Under the pieces are notes generated by a model. It was not told where the DNA came from. It saw only the letters and a list, made by a program, of their open reading frames with translations, and did not search any database. Below are positions 62,931 through 64,000 of a stretch of 64,000 nucleotides of DNA, piece after piece. Position 1 is the stretch's first letter, and each line of letters starts with the position of its first letter. Position numbers and translations under genes: made by a program. This stretch comes from Lepturacanthus savala. Lineage: Eukaryota; Chordata; Actinopteri; Scombriformes; Trichiuridae. The stretch is taken from the NCBI GenBank assembly GCA_030544235.1, contig CM060470.1, positions 31,422,809-31,486,808 on the forward strand, read 5' to 3'.

Positions 62931-63349
62931 AGAGAGATAAGGAAGAGGCAGAGTGGGGTGTGTAAAACATGGGGACAACATTTAATACTTCAAAGCAGGT
63001 CCCGCTGCCAATACTTTTTCCACCTGACTACATGTCTGATGTGTGCTCAGTTACAGGAAGAAAAAGATGAGATTATGAGAGAGATCTCTTTCAAACAGAT
63101 CAATAGAGAACATTCTTGCAGAATTAGAAAATCCAAATAAAAAGGACACAAAAGGACACAAAGCAAACAAAGGCACAGCAAAAGCAAAGTCTGATCAAAG
63201 AATGATAAAGACATATAGACAGCTTTTTAAAAAAAAACCCAACACTGTCTCTGCTGTAGCTTCTTCATTTTCTGCTTATCCTCTGGGCTGGCTATGACCT
63301 GGATTTGTCAAATTGTCAAATGCATCAATCCCAGATGACACACACACAT

Positions 63350-63416
<67 letters not shown>

Positions 63417-64000
63417 ACACAATTTTTCACAAAAATCTAATCTATCATCACATTTTATCCCTTTTATTCATGAAAGGACCTTTCCTATGTGTTATGTGTT
63501 GCAGTGTGCTCCGTCACTGTGAGCACTAACTAGAGACTGAAGGAAAGGAAACACATCAGCTTAAAAGACTTTTGCAAGCAACCTGCTCATTTCTTAAAAG
63601 CTCACACTCAACCAATCAAAAACCAGACCCAGAGTTCACCGTAAGATGATTTCATAAGAGAGCATGAATGTAACCATGACAACAGTTGATGCCCGGCTGA
63701 CTCCTCAGCATTAATTGCATTTCCATCCAAATGTATCAAAATTTTGGAGCAGATTTTTTCAAATGCGCAAAAAGACAATGTGAATTGATGCCTGTTTATG
63801 TTCATTATTGTTTTGTGATTAGGTAGCGTCATCATTGAGATGACATCATAAAAGAGCGTGAATGTATTCATGACAATAGTTGACACTCACTCAACAGTTG
63901 ATCATTGATAATTTACTGGTGAACCTGTCAGCCCTGGGGAGAACATTAGCTACAATTGTGTCAGTATTGCTGTTGGTGTATGACTCCCTGTGTGATTCCA
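62931..64000. other. Intergenic, includes a local direct duplication
   Basis: A (CA)n-(TA)n tract at 63340-63411 and a diverged 44-bp direct repeat at 63646-63689 and 63840-63883. No gene seen. Confidence -1.
63340..63411. repeat. (CA)n-(TA)n microsatellite
   Basis: CA run passing directly into about 20 TA units. Confidence -1.

Overview
This window is nuclear DNA of a bony fish, probably a spiny-rayed teleost. It has intron-containing vertebrate genes, very long dinucleotide microsatellites, and the mobile-element mix typical of teleosts: a tRNA-derived SINE, Tc1/mariner, hAT and PIF/Harbinger remnants, and a decayed non-LTR retrotransposon. No bacterial, CRISPR or viral operon structure is visible.

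Three protein-coding genes are supported. At the left edge, on the minus strand, is the first coding exon of nalf1 (FAM155A), an auxiliary subunit of the NALCN sodium-leak channel, with a CpG-rich promoter-like region beside it. In the middle, on the plus strand, are abhd13 (a membrane-anchored alpha/beta hydrolase, coding sequence in one exon at 29849-30904, with a non-coding first exon near 28475) and tnfsf13b (BAFF, six coding exons at 34240-36667). The order nalf1 - abhd13 - tnfsf13b matches the human 13q33 neighbourhood FAM155A - LIG4 - ABHD13 - TNFSF13B - MYO16. Here lig4 is missing from its expected place, and no myo16 coding exon was recognised in the 27 kb downstream, although two candidate untranslated first exons are noted.

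The interval 1-28 kb is gene-poor and rich in transposons. The best-resolved structures are a SINE family with matching pol III boxes A and B and about 15 copies (several with 8-14 bp target duplications), a SINE inserted into a decayed LINE reverse transcriptase, a hAT element with an 8-bp duplication carrying a second SINE, two copies of a palindromic foldback-like element, and Tc1 fragments. The interval 37-64 kb holds an internally deleted ZBED-type hAT transposase, a Harbinger-type MITE with a TAA duplication, two copies of a TTAAA-started dispersed element, long microsatellites and two poly-G tracts, with long stretches where nothing could be assigned.

The three genes do not form one pathway: nalf1 acts in neuronal excitability, abhd13 is a poorly characterised hydrolase, and tnfsf13b is a B-cell survival cytokine. 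Their adjacency is conserved synteny rather than functional clustering. No clearly new biological system was found; the most interesting signals are the lost lig4 neighbour, the very short SINE copies and the foldback element.
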